64,000 bases of DNA, taken from assembly GCF_001039355.2 (NCBI RefSeq), contig NW_019773814.1, forward strand, positions 155,838 through 219,837, read 5' to 3'. Shown piece after piece: positions 13,101-25,330 of this stretch (position 1 is the first letter of the stretch; every line of letters starts with the position of its first letter). Source of the stretch: Lingula anatina. Its lineage: Eukaryota; Brachiopoda; Lingulata; Lingulida; Lingulidae. A program made the translations under genes and the position numbers. Below the pieces are notes generated by a model that ran no database searches, was not told where the DNA came from, and saw nothing but the letters and a program-made list of their open reading frames with translations.

Positions 13101-13641
13101 TTTGTGCGTGCGTGCGTGCGTGCGTGGGCATGTGCGTTTAGAGAGAGAGGGGGGTAAATTGTTCGTAATAATATGAATATGCTTTTAGTCAGTTTATTTC
13201 GTCTAGACGTTAACGCAATGCATATTTCCTAACAATATTTCAAGTGGTATTTTAAAAGGGATTATTTTAACTCAAAACATTGGGAAGGTCTCCTATCGAT
13301 AATCCATAATTATTTAATTATTTTCTGAGGTGGCACATAAGCCCACCCCCTCCCCCACAGATTCTCTTATACACAGTCGTAATATCTCTACATTGAGTTA
13401 CCATTGATTAGTGCGGATAACGTACGATAGTATGATCGTCCGTTATAAAATCAATTTGCTACTAAAAGGGGCGCGGCATGACTGAATGGCACTTTAATAC
13501 TGACATATATACCTTCACTAAGTAACGGCTGAAAAGAGAGATATTGACAGGTTAATGTGAAATATTTTAAATCAAATTTGGAGTGTTTTTATATTTTTCA
13601 CCTCCGCCCCCACCCTGAGTTTCAGTGGTTTCTGTATCTGT
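10184..13641. other. Intergenic stretch downstream of POLD2
   Basis: I see no supported gene. Short open frames at 10741-10953, 11059-11310 and 12864-13073 have no recognisable motif or splice context. Contents: a TA repeat near 10399-10412, the second family B element (11850-12008), a poly-C run near 12816-12826 and a GTGC-rich microsatellite near 13098-13125. Confidence 0.6.
11850..12008. mobile_element. Short inverted-repeat element, family B, copy 2
   Basis: Homologous to 4514-4664 through shared GCTTTATTCA, TTTCAGGGGTG and GTTCTGGCACGTATCGCT blocks. Here the inverted ends are clearer. TGTGACCGTAGCGATATGAG on the left pairs with the inverse of CACGTATCGCTTAGGTGACA on the right, with few mismatches over about 20 bp. 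The unit is about 160 bp and noncoding. Confidence 0.65.
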
Positions 13642-13865
13642 GGGCTCATTCCCAATGAAACTGTCGTTCCTCGTAGTTCGATCCAACTTCGCAAGGACTC
13701 TCGCTGAATGCAGTCAGATATAGAAAACAGAAAAGCTGGTGATTAAACTAGTACGTTGAAAACAAAGGAGAGCATGTTAATCCATTAATATGATTGCTCA
13801 CAGCTAGAGTCCCCAAGGAATTGGATCGATCCACGTCGAACAATAGTATAATTGGGAATGAGCCC
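13642..13865. mobile_element. Foldback/MITE-like element, family A, copy 2
   Basis: This copy has the best-preserved ends. GGGCTCATTCCCAAT at 13642-13656 is the exact inverse complement of ATTGGGAATGAGCCC at the right end. Inner arm blocks (TTCGATCCAACTTCGCAAGGACTC against GAGTCCCCAAGGAATTGGATCGATCC) also pair, so nearly the whole element can form a hairpin. It is noncoding. It is clearly homologous to 4272-4483 and 34154-34381. Confidence 0.8.
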
Positions 13866-16800
13866 TATATGAGTGAAAATGGCTGAGGCCTGCAGGCGTC
13901 AGAGAAGTATGTTTCCAGTGACCTCTGAAACTTGGGTAGCTCCGCCCCGGAAGGTTACAGACTTTTGGAAAGCTAATGCTTAAATAAAACTGCTGGAAGA
14001 AAAAATATCGCGTCTAGTGGAACCATTTGGGATAGGTAGTGCGCAAGGGGACTATATCAACAGTGATTATAGACGCCAGTTTAGGATTGCTGTGTTAACA
14101 CACTCGGTCGAGTGAAGCCGATATCTTGTCCACTTCAGTTACCCGGTATATGCCGTTCTTTGCCAACATTACGGTAGCCGTATCAAGCCACGCAGTCGGC
14201 ACACAAGACAATGGGGGATTCAATTTCCACTTGCGTTATTGGACCTGGCGTTTTTCACACAGGCTAATGAGATCACAATTCATATTCGCACAAAAATAAT
14301 GAGATGGCAAATCATGCGTTATGTCACAAATGATAGTTGTTTCGTGTGAGCGGGCTCAATTATATACTGGTAGAATTGTTTATGATACAGCGGGCTTAAA
14401 AAGACTATTTAAAACAAAAGACCGTAGAAACATGAAATAAAATTAACCATTGTATATCATCACACACACACACACACACCGCACGCACGCGCACACACGC
14501 ACGCACGCACGCGCACACACACACAAACACACATTGTTTTCTATAATTATATAAGCGACCCCTACTTCATGTGCCCCCCCTCCCCCTCTCCGCCACTAAC
14601 CACTGAACATCCGAGTCAGCTATCCTTTGATATTGTTGCCGACGAGAGTTTCTGTTTAAATCATTGAAAAAATGTAGAGAATACCGGACACAATTATCTT
14701 AGTTAAAGGTGGTTCTTCTTCTGATACACGCAGAATTTAGATCAGATCGGCATAAATAACTGCAGATAAAAACGTAGTTACCCCCCCCCCCCCCCTTTGA
14801 CGGCACCTTGCTACAGATTAAGGAATGAATAATAACGCTTATTTAAATAAAGATCTTATTATTTCCTTCAATAGGGACAGGCAGAGGTCAAACTGGATAT
14901 ATGGAGCCTTGTAGCAGATAGTCCACCCTCCATTAGGTTCCTACATGTCAGGGTCAGTGAGACGTAAATGGGTCAAAATCTAGGACGGGGTTTACCTGAA
15001 CAAATCAATGGGATTCGGTGTTTGTATCCCAGGAAACTCTCTCGTACATGACACAGGTGTCACCAAAGGACTTAAAACCGAAACGCAGTGCTAACTTCGA
15101 GACTAAAATTTTGAGTATTTCACTTCAGAACAAGCCCATAATCGAAGTCCACGAAAACAGAACTATTGCTTAAAATAGTACTGTTTATACATATAAAGCA
15201 GATGCAGTATTTCATTTGATCAGGCTTTCAGCAATCAAAGTAGACCAGGATTTGGTCACGATTCATAGTAGTTACCTGATATTGAAAGATCGGCTCTTGG
15301 AAATAACTAGATGCGGCTTACCCATGGTTCTTGTAAATTATATTGTGTATATGTGTAACAATGATACATGTCTTTAAAGTACAACAAATATCTCTGTCAA
15401 GCAGTGTCAGACACAGACTTTGCCAAGTCTTGGGAAGAAAGAAAAGGCAGTGTGTCTGGAAGTTTGCGTGCGTGTCCGAAGTCATGCGTGTATAGGAAGA
15501 CGAGTATAGACCATTTACATATGTATATTGGTATGGCTTTTATTCTTTGGGAGTGGGCCTGGCCGGAACTGCCTCTCTCCAATTTCACGTGTCCTTGCAT
15601 CATGTATTTATTTGTTTTCTTTTAATTATACTTACCGGAGGATATATTGATTTGGAAGCTGATCCTCCGGTATCAGGTAAATTACTGGGAATCGTTAGCG
15701 GGAGAACAAACACGCCTACACGTGGTTTTAACAAGAGGACAGAAATGGCGTCTCGGCGTCAGATCAGTTTGCATTTACGTCTGGGACTCAGGTTTCTCAC
15801 CAAGCCTAGGTAGTGCTCTAGTTAGATTCACGTCAGGTCCAGCTTAGAACGGTCTAGACCCCGTTTTGCAAAGCGACTAAAATCGGAGATTGGTCTTAGC
15901 AAGGACGGCTGACAATTCTTTAATTAAATAAAACAACTCGTTGTTTTTGGTCGGAACGGAGCCCATAAGGCAAATTTCTATAATATTGAGAATAAATGTT
16001 AGTATCATTGATGACAATAACCAAGTCAGGTTTGTTAACTACATTCATTGTAGCTAGGCCAGGTGGATGTCAACCTGATGAGAGTGCGCCTACATTATAG
16101 AATTATAGATGATATTTGATATTTCCGACGTAACGATGAAGGAGCGTCATTTGAGGTTCAAAATTGCGTGTCAGGGTATGAACAATATTGCCGTATGCTT
16201 TTGATGGTTTGGTTCTGTTTCCTGGTAATCGGACTCTATTACTGTCCACATAGATAAATACTATATTATCCATCAAGATATTCGAGCTATGTGGTCGCAC
16301 ATCTTTTGGTCATTGTTCATTTCGCTTAATGAACGAACAAGATAAGTCGTTACTGGTAATACTTCGGGTGCGTTTGAAGACCCGTTGTAATTAATGGTTT
16401 TGCTGTTATTGACAGTACTGTCATCGATCATCAGGTGTATTTTGACAACGAATCTCCTTCGCTTAATATAGCGCCCTAACATTTGACCTCTTTCAAGGAC
16501 AATCTGCTTTTAGGTCCAATATCGTATTCATGATTTTTAATGGGTCTAATGATGTTTTCACGTTCAACGAACAAGCAGCTTTATGATGATTGTAAAGGAC
16601 CATGTTTTACTGAAGGTAAAGAACATCACAGACATATTTTTCTAAACACATCTCGATCTGTTGCCGTTCGAGCATGGTAACCTTAAATGTGTGATCTCAA
16701 AATGAATCGACTTCTATCCCAAAGCGACTTGTTCAATTATTTCATTTTTAAATGTTTCAGCTTTCCCCTAGGCATCTTGATAATACTTGTAGAGGCGGTT

Positions 16801-18180
16801 CTAGCAATCCCCAGACCCCGGATGTTAGCCACTTACGGGTAACACGATGATAATGTTTTCGAGATCACGATTGTCAGGCTCGCGGCACTTTAAAAATAAA
16901 TGCAAAATAGTCCCTACTTTATTACATCTTTGATCAGGTTAAATATGACGGGTGTTTTATTTAAAAAAAAAACGTTTTGCTAAAACGTTTATTACTTGAC
17001 AAGAGTGACATGTGAGTGATAAGACTTTCATTTAATTACAGTAAAATTGCAAATAGTTTAAGAAGAGTAAGAGAAACAATATGAATGTTGAAATAAAAAT
17101 AAGGATGCTTTTTCAACTAACTTATAACAAGAAATATAGTTCATTATATATTTCTCAAACGCCGTTGTCCCGTTTTGGCACCAAAAGAGCGCCTGACCTA
17201 GTCTTATGTTGTTCTCATGGCAACAAGTCGATTTGAAGCTGGGGAATTCTCTCATATTGTAATTCGCACTTGAGATTAGTGTTAGTGAAAGCTCAGTCAA
17301 ACGATGTAATCTCCGTGATTGGATATATGGGCATTTTCTCCCTGCTGCAGCTTATAATTGGAGGTGATTTTTGTGTATAGCGATTACAAAATAAGCTGAC
17401 GAGCAAGGCTGCTGTTCTCTTAATTAAAAATTGTTAATAAAGGAAGTAAAAATCGCTTATGCACTCGAGTGCAAAGGCCTGAAAACTAGAATGCTGTTTT
17501 TATAGGCATACACTTTAAGTGCCTGCATATATTGCGAACTCTGTGTCGGTTTATGTCGTTCTTTACACTATAACTGCCAAAACCTTTTTTGTTTCACTTT
17601 AAGTTTGCTAAGTGGTCTTCATTGATAAAAAAAGAGCAGACTCCTTTACAAAATCAGCATGATTGGATTATTTTTACGAATATTGATATTTTCCATGTAT
17701 TCTGACGATCATTGCTTCATAAGTATCTAATCGTATTATTGTTTATTTCAAATTTATTGAGTGCCTTTATTTGGTTAAAAAATGACTGCTCCTTTCGAAA
17801 ATTAGCATGTTCGAATTGCTTTTGCCAGATATTGATTTTTTACATGTGTTTGGTGATGTTCTCCCTCCAAGTGCCAAACCGTATATTTTGCATTGTTTGG
17901 TGTAGGGCAGATTAATTTCGAAATTCAGCAGCATAGATTAATTTTCGCAAATGTTATACAGGTTTGTGGTGTCGTGCAATTCTGCAGTCCGGTCCGATGT
18001 TTCTTTAAGCCAATATATTGGGGCTGTTACTAGAGTTGTATTAAAACCGTGTCTTGTTTTATTTTATTTTGTATTGTTTTATTTTATGTTAGTAGAAGTA
18101 GGAACCTTTCTGAACTGTTTGGATATTTGAAAGCGATGAACATGTAATTTTTAGTTTAGCAATTGACTGATTATATTTAG
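13866..18180. other. Intergenic stretch
   Basis: No supported gene. It holds a CA/CG compound microsatellite (14461-14526), poly-C tracts (around 14574 and 14781) and an 11-bp perfect hairpin at 15633-15672. The open frames at 15368-15847 overlap in several frames and both strands, without a family match. Confidence 0.6.
14461..14526 (+). repeat. CA/CG-rich compound microsatellite
   Basis: An alternating purine-pyrimidine run of CACACA with GCACGCACGC interruptions. Such tracts can adopt left-handed DNA, but here it is simply a simple-sequence repeat. Confidence 0.95.
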
Positions 18181-18181
18181 G

Positions 18182-18204
18182 TTTGAAAGTTGCTGTTCTC
18201 TCTC

Positions 18205-18255
<51 letters not shown>

Positions 18256-18288
18256 AACAAACAACGCACGCGCGCGTGCACACACACA

Positions 18289-18327
<39 letters not shown>

Positions 18328-18344
18328 ACAAACACACACAATTG
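18182..18344 (+). repeat. Compound CT/CA microsatellite with GAAAGTTGC flank
   Basis: TTTGAAAGTTGCTGTT at 18182-18197 is followed by CT repeats and then long CA runs with ACAA and GCGCGC interruptions. The same 16-bp flank, with one change, precedes CT runs at 33368 and 33417, so the flank plus microsatellite may be a dispersed unit. Open frames through it are repeat translations (polyTH/polyVC), not genes. Confidence 0.9.
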
Positions 18345-19238
18345 AGCCAACTATTACCCCCATCTGTCACCCTCTACCACCCTCTTCTCCCGTCACCATC
18401 CCTCATCCTCCTTCCGCAAAGAGACATCTCCCTGCAACAACTCACGTAGGCTAATGCCTTGACCCCCAGTCTCCGTGACGCTTGGATTTACCATGAACTT
18501 TCCGCAACATCATCATCATCATTTTATCTAACATTGTTGCCGACGATTTCGAGAAACATATGGATCTGATCGATTTGTCAGGGCGCGAGCACCATCTAAT
18601 CAGGCGGAGAGCGTTTGGGATTATTAGCTGCAGAATCGAGCCAGATATGCCGAGTTGTCAAAATCATTATACACGTAATTACTTTCCAACAGATGTATCT
18701 TTTGTGCATTTAAGGGAGTACCATATCAAATCGGAGCAGTGGTTAATACGTGTAATCCGCATAACAGATGACGGAGTCTACTACGGGGACTGAAGTACAC
18801 TTTGATTGAATTTACATTACGTATTCTTCAACTACGAAATAGCATGTTCACACGATTCCCGCTTCCTATTGCTTACGACCCTAGCTAGATAGAATGAACG
18901 TGCTTTGTTTTGGGAGGTAAATACACTCTCAGTAACAAATTAAACTATCATTATTTCTTTTCAACTTGCACTTAACTAGCATTTAGGATTTTTATATTTT
19001 ATTCACCAATTGGATATCCAGTGTGGCACCCTCCATCTATGTCAAGTGATAATCAAAGTTGAACTTATATAATTGATTACACTGAATTTACAGAATAGAT
19101 GATACAACGCCGGCATTATATCATGTTATAAATTAAATAAAAATCTTCATGTTCTATTATAGTTGTAATATTCACCTATACGATCCTATCCAATCGTTAG
19201 TATTGGTAACAGCTATTGTATTTGATTTTACCCAGATA

Positions 19239-19350
19239 TTATTACCTCCCACAAGGAGGTCATATTTTTGCATTTGTTGGTTTGTAAGCGTTAAAACAAT
19301 CTGACTCGAAAAGTCATTGACGGACTTTAATTGATTTTAATTAATTTTAA
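19239..19350 (+). mobile_element. Palindromic CCTCC...GGAGG dispersed element, copy 1
   Basis: Starts ATTACCTCCCACAAGGAGGT, a near-palindrome, followed by CATATTTTTGCATTTGTTGG and a segment resembling 'actcgaaaagtcattgacgga'. From memory this layout (TTATTACCTCCGCCAAGGAGGTTATG..., a T/G-rich track, then 'aaaaactactggacgga') is a repeat seen widely in marine animal genomes. The right boundary is approximate. Confidence 0.55.
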
Positions 19351-20345
19351 TAAATTAATCAGTAATAATGATAATTGAACTGACTTGGCGAAGGTTTTCT
19401 AGAGTGTTTATGCGTGCATGCGTGAGAACAAGTGCATGTGTGTGTAAGCGGTATTCCTTGTATCGAAGCCTGCTCAAACAGACATCCAATTTGAACACGA
19501 AAGACCCAGACCTTCTGTTCTAAGGCTGGAAACTGCACTCCGTGACAAACATGCTCTCTTGTTCCCAATATCCGGGAAAGTTGACTAAAGAGGAGAGTTC
19601 ACAGTGATCTCTGGAAATCAGGGTCCAAACCGGATGGTCGAAAATAAATGTGTCAAGCCGTCAGCGTAGCCGCAATATTCCGCCTCTGTTCACATTCTCA
19701 GCTAGCCTGCAACGAAACCAATCAATATTTTATCTAAACGAAGTCGTGATCCAAATAACAAATTAGTTGTCCCACCCGCGATATGACGTCTAAAACAACA
19801 CACAATCATGAATACAAACAGTTTGACAGCAGAGATTGCCTCACGACGTCGTGATCATGTAGACTTGTATTAATTCACACATTGGACATGATTTCGATCT
19901 CTGCAATGACGACAAATTAATTATATCCAAGAATGGTATACATGCAGTTCTATAATACACAGTTTTAAATGTTCAGAATCCTCGATTGAAAGAATTTTCG
20001 GATTTGCCACACAGGGGTTTTAGTGAATCTTTCGTTTATTTTAACGTTCAGTTTCTATTTAAGAAATTAATAATCCCAGAATCTTGCCGTGCATGAGTGG
20101 ATAATAAGCACGCAGAGTTTGATAGAACATACCTCTGTTATCAGCAAGCCTCTGTCGTTCAGTTTCAGAAATTACTGGAAAACCCTTCCACTGACGGTAG
20201 ATTCGAGGTAATAGAAATATCTGAAACTCAGGTTAAGTATAAGAGAATCTGTATCATTCAGATAGACCCAGTATATTTGCTGTAATCTACTTCCTTTGTA
20301 TTTAAAATCTATGTGATATCCAGGAAAACGACTTAACAACGATCT

Positions 20346-20520
20346 TTATTATCTCCGCCAAGGAGGTTGTTTCTTGTTCCGTTTGTCTGTTTGTTCGTTT
20401 GCCCCTTTGACTGTTTGTCCGTTTGTCTGTTTGCCCGTTTGTCTGTTAGCAAAGGGTCTCTCTCTCGTACTGGACAACAGAACTCATAAACTAGAAGACA
20501 TTGGTTTTTCTCATCATTCC
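20346..20520 (+). mobile_element. Palindromic CCTCC...GGAGG dispersed element, copy 2
   Basis: Starts TTATTATCTCCGCCAAGGAGGT or very close to it, then runs into imperfect GTTTGTCTGTTTGTTC and similar repeats, then TTAGCAAAGGGTCTC. The open frames across it (lysine/threonine/glutamine-rich on minus, CPFVC repeats on plus) are products of the repeat. It lies about 1.1 kb from copy 1 and is much more expanded in its GTTT-rich part. Confidence 0.6.
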
Positions 20521-23500
20521 TTTTTTTTTTTTGGGGGGGGGGGGGTAAATTCTTTACGGATATCTTATTTTTTGGATGGGGTTTGTACATATACTCCAAG
20601 TCTGTCCACGATTTTACTTCGCCTTATTTTATGTTCAAAGTAAAATGCTGGTGAAACTCAGGGTTTGAGAATCGTGGTCACTTCACTGATTACTTAGATT
20701 AGCAAGACTGTTCTAGCAGTCGAAATTCATTAAGCAATGTATTCAGTCCTTTGACTGAGATCTTGATTGTCTTCGAATACCAATGTTACAAATCAACGGC
20801 CAGTGGGATCAACTAGGGTTCAAAGGAAGGATGTGTTGAGAGTCTTCTTCATGCAGGCGACCGCATGCACACGCTCCCTCTCTCTCTCTCAAATGTGCAC
20901 GCACACACGCACACACACACACACGGCCTTTCAAATCCCGTAGAGTATGATAAATGTATCAAAAACTTGCATGATCAAAGCAGCCCTTTCTCCGCTGGGA
21001 ATATGTTAAACAACCATATGATACTCTCTGGATGAACATAAAATATTAACCAAGGGTGGATTTACTTCTAATAGCCATTATTTGAACCGTGTTATATGCT
21101 ATTCGTAAGCGGTTTTGAATTGCCGTCGTGGCACACGCACGCACACGCACGCACACGCACAACCACACGCAGTGAACCACTAGGTGGGGTTAGCCCACCC
21201 TCCTTAGGACAAATTCACGAAATCGGCTGAGAGATCTGAAAAATTAGGTATTCAACTTGTTAGAATAATGAAAGAACATAACACAAAGTGGTGGCCTGAC
21301 AATTGTATAATACATCTACCATTGCAAAACTTAATGTAAATGAAGACTATGCGTTAAGAATATGGTAATTGATGTCTACATTGTTATCAACTTAGTTCAT
21401 TTTTTAATCATTTTTCACAGTCACGATTAACTACAGTGAGTTTTCAATTCTGGTGAACGAATCTCGACAATCTAGAGAAAGGTGAATATGGTCACCTTCA
21501 AAAGGACCAAATGTTTAAGAATCGTGTGGTTCGGACCCTGAAACTCAAGGTTCTCGCAGTAGGAGAAGCAGATGAGCAGAGATATACTTAAGTTGTTTTA
21601 GACTGCATTTGTCTGGGTTAAACGTGAGACCATATATTGGACCCCATATGAACTGTTTTTACTTAATAACAACGTCAGCCTGCCAAATAATGCATCTTTT
21701 TGCCTTCGTTAAAACAAAACGCAATACGGCTATAAAAAACAGTGGTGATTTTTTCTACAAGTCATGACGTATTCTTCGGTTATGGAAATTCCGGCTTGTG
21801 GTCAGACAGGCAGACAATGTTTCCGTTATAGCACTTCTGCGGATTTTGTTGCACTGACGCAAATGTTGCGAAAATAACTCACTTAAAGTGAATACCGTTA
21901 GGATATAGACATAGAAGAAATGAAATTAGTTCACTGAACTTTCTTTACGCACTCTATCCACAGTTCACATTAATTCGTAGACGATAATGGCCATACGATA
22001 TTGATATTAAAGTGAACAGTATCAAAAGGTGATTCTCAGATAAACTGCTGACTTCATTGCGGGTACGCACAGTATCGTGCGTGAATTCTGAGCTTAAGGA
22101 ACGACAAGGCACATACTGGGTCAGCCAAATGTTCGTAAATCTTGACAGATTGTCATGATTGGTGACAGCTTTACACGTTTGGTAAATGGTCATTTATTCC
22201 ATCAGTTTAAGAGTTGCAGTTTATGTAACCAGTCTTCAAGCACCAAGGATGTAAGAAACTCCGAAGTGTGTCAGTCACCTTAAGCATTAAAGAAAATGTG
22301 CTACATTATACAAAAAAAGGAGAAAACGGTGTCTGCAACAACATTTTGTTTTCTCTTTTCCAGTTGGAAAAAACTAGACTGGACTAAGAAACTATGTCTA
22401 ATCCAACATTAAGGTTTTTCGCTTTCAGATGGAAAAACTGGACGGTACTGTTTTCAGGGTACCTTCAATATGGCACTGTTGTTTAAGATATGTGTTTTTT
22501 TAAAACTGCTTTGTGATCATACTTAGCATGGAACAAAATAGCCGAAATTTTAATTCAAGTTGAAATTAAACTAAGCAATTCTTTAGCTGTTTATTTTTTT
22601 GTATATATTTTTGATATGTTTTTAGTCGTTCAGTGTATTTATCATTCAGTTTGTATTCAAGCGTAGGGGTAAGTTATTAACTTTGATGCTGCTGACATAA
22701 ATACGGGCTTTAATAAAAAGCGTAATATGGCATAAAAAATTATTTATGTAATGTACAGAGGTAGTACAAATGGTGAATGGCGACAGCTTTTTGCTAGTAG
22801 TTAAGTCACAATGATCGGCGATGCTGGTAATTCTCTTGAAATTTTCGGAAGTTACCATTATAGTGAGCCGATGGGTCAAACGTTGATCTCGTATCGGTAA
22901 ACAAAATCGTTAAATTGTCAAAATATTGTGTAAACAGTTGCAAGATGCATATGGCATCCGAGAATTTTAGGCCGAGGGACATGTCTATATTTTCAAAATA
23001 AATTCAAATCGAAATCAAAATGGCTGGCAGACTTGGGAGATTGGGTTTTCCTTTGGGTCCAGGGGGCGGCGCCATTTTGGTTTCGAACCATGAAATCACC
23101 TGTTCAGTCGGTCGTCCGGTAACGCCGACAGGACCTAAACTGGTTTATATTCTTAATAGGCGTAGAAACGCTTATGTACCGTCCTGTGTTTTATAGTTAC
23201 GTGGATAACCAACCCTATGTTGGTCGCAACATGCTATGCTTTATCCCATCAACTATGTCTATCCCTATCAACCTCGATAACATCTTCCACATTGATGCCC
23301 TTTTGACGACAATATTATACATGAATGCATTTCAAAGCAAGTTTCAATGTTCAGCATGCAAGACCTTTTCATCAAGTTACACCCTTCCAAATTGAGGTTC
23401 ACAGACAATCCTCCCCCTTCATTATAAGACTATATTTGGCCATTATTTGACAGAGTCTAGATTGTCTCCTTTTTAATGACAGTGAACTGCAGAACGAGAG

Positions 23501-24529
23501 ATTAATATATTTTTTGCTTAGTATGGAGATGTTTTTAGACTCCGGGTGAGACAGACACGATGTGAAAACACAGAAAACACATATGTCGTTATCGAATGCA
23601 TTTTCTGCATGTGCATGCCTGTTTGCGTGCATGTTTATGCGTGCATGTGTTTGGGTCTGTGCGTGTCGGGGTTAGCGGGGGGGGGGGCGGGATAGGGACG
23701 GTATTGCATCGTATGAAAAAGTAAAACAATTTCACACAGGTTTCATGTTCTATTTAAATATTTTTATTCGGTATTTTACATTTACATTTGGATGAAAAAT
23801 GATCAAATGATATCTGAGTTAAAATGTGCTCAGATGCTTGCTTCCGTTTGGCAGTTAGTTTCAAAAAATTATACTTAAATAAATGATATTTGTGTGTTAT
23901 TACTGAAACTAGACTACAGAAACGTAGGCATACATAATTGCCCAGAATTATTTTCGCCAATACAGGATTTCTGATGACGCAAATAGCTACACTAGACAAA
24001 CAAAAGATTTATTGAACTAATAATAAGAAAATATACTAGAAGTAATAGAGCACTCAATTGATGTCCACGATTTGGCTAATTTAAAATCAAACCACCATTG
24101 GTTTCAGATAACGACTTCCATTTATCACTGGGAGTAGTTTTATCTCGATGGCATGAGTATGCCACGGCTAACAAACCTTTTAAAGAAACATGAAATACGC
24201 ACATTTAAAGTTGAAGCCAGCCTAATGCACTGAAACCCAGTAAGTTTTTAAACACTGAGATTCAGTTTACTTAAGGCGTTTTTTCTTTCTTTTCTTGGTC
24301 TAAATCAGTATAACTTAACCAAGTGCCCCCCGATCCTCAGGGTGCTGGGGGAATTCGAATACTTGTACGTCACACATGCGATGGAGAGTTTGTCTGAGTT
24401 TGTCTGGAGGAAGTGGAGGCGATAGTTCATCAAAGATGGCGTGCTGGCAGGCAATCCAACGCTATCATGACCAAATAACTGCTATGATTCCATTGCTATG
24501 TCTATGGTTAATATGAGCGCAAGTTGGGA

Positions 24530-24531
<2 letters not shown>

Positions 24532-24576
<45 letters not shown>

Positions 24577-24577
24577 A
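24532..24577 (+). repeat. (CT)n microsatellite
   Basis: A nearly perfect CT run with one TTT interruption. It lies between the arms of a loose inverted repeat whose shared core is AGATGGCGTGCT(G/A)GC. Confidence 0.95.
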
Positions 24578-25240
24578 TTTTCTTGTCACACTGTCCCAAC
24601 ATTGTATGTAAGGTCTACAGGAAACGTTATCCACATAGAAATGTCATCCAGTATTTTTACATGATGAGTTGAAATGGGCTTGTCATTTTAAAATATACTC
24701 GTATGTACGATTTCCCGTTGTGAAAATGAAGACTCTAAAAATATCAAAGAGTGAAGGCAATGATTTTGCTAGCACGCCATCTTCAAAATAACATATTTAT
24801 TCTATCGTCTCGAAACGTTTTGCATAATATGGCATTAACATTTTGGCTCCCAATAGTATACTGTACAACCCATCTTCTAGTGCTGACATGTTGAAGGAAA
24901 CAGATACTAACTGAATTTTGTAAACACCCCTTTGCTAGCTCTGAATACTCCAAAAATACGTTTAATTCACTTAACTAATTAATTACTACACCGGAAAAAA
25001 AGTAGTACTCAAATAAAAATGCCATCTGATTAACTAAGTTTGGATTTTAAAAAGTGCTTGCACGTCTAAATTACAAAGGCTATAGCGCGGTATCTAATAA
25101 CCCAGGGACTTATCGCAAATCCTGCGACAATTGTTGTAATGTGCACGCTTAAAAGAATAACTGGTCGTGCTGTAATGTGAGCTAATGTGATCAGGGCTTT
25201 AGTCACTGGGGCCATACATATGTTGCATGTACTTGACAAA

Positions 25241-25330
25241 GTGGATCGAGATAGCCGGCTAAAGTACTCGGCTTGGCGTCGGCATTATGCAGATGTTCGA
25301 TTCACGGGGGAATAAGGCTCGTGGGTAGTC
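25241..25330 (+). mobile_element. tRNA-derived SINE head (degenerate)
   Basis: GATAGCCGGCTAAAG at 25250-25264 resembles the A box, and TGTTCGATTCA at 25294-25304 matches most of the B box (GGTTCGANTCC). The spacing of about 44 nt is right for a Pol III internal promoter. The order 'gatagcc...taaag...ctcggctt...cgtcgg...gttcgattc' resembles the tRNA-like heads of lophotrochozoan V-SINE type elements. It is too degenerate to be a working tRNA. The body and 3' end are not recognised. Confidence 0.45.

Larger units (their letters stand above)
18345..25240. other. Intergenic stretch
   Basis: No supported gene. It includes two copies of the palindromic CCTCC...GGAGG element (19239-19350 and 20346-20520), CA/CT microsatellites near 20874-20925 and 21131-21175, poly-G tracts near 20532-20546 and 23678-23687, and an inverted-repeat pair near 24414 and 24813 that flanks a CT microsatellite. 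Open frames up to about 80 codons are frequent, but none has splice signals or motifs that convince me. Confidence 0.6.

Noticed and set aside
18151-18449. Open frames on both strands rich in Thr-His or Cys-Val
   Set aside because: They are translations of CA and CT microsatellites with no start context or conserved flank.
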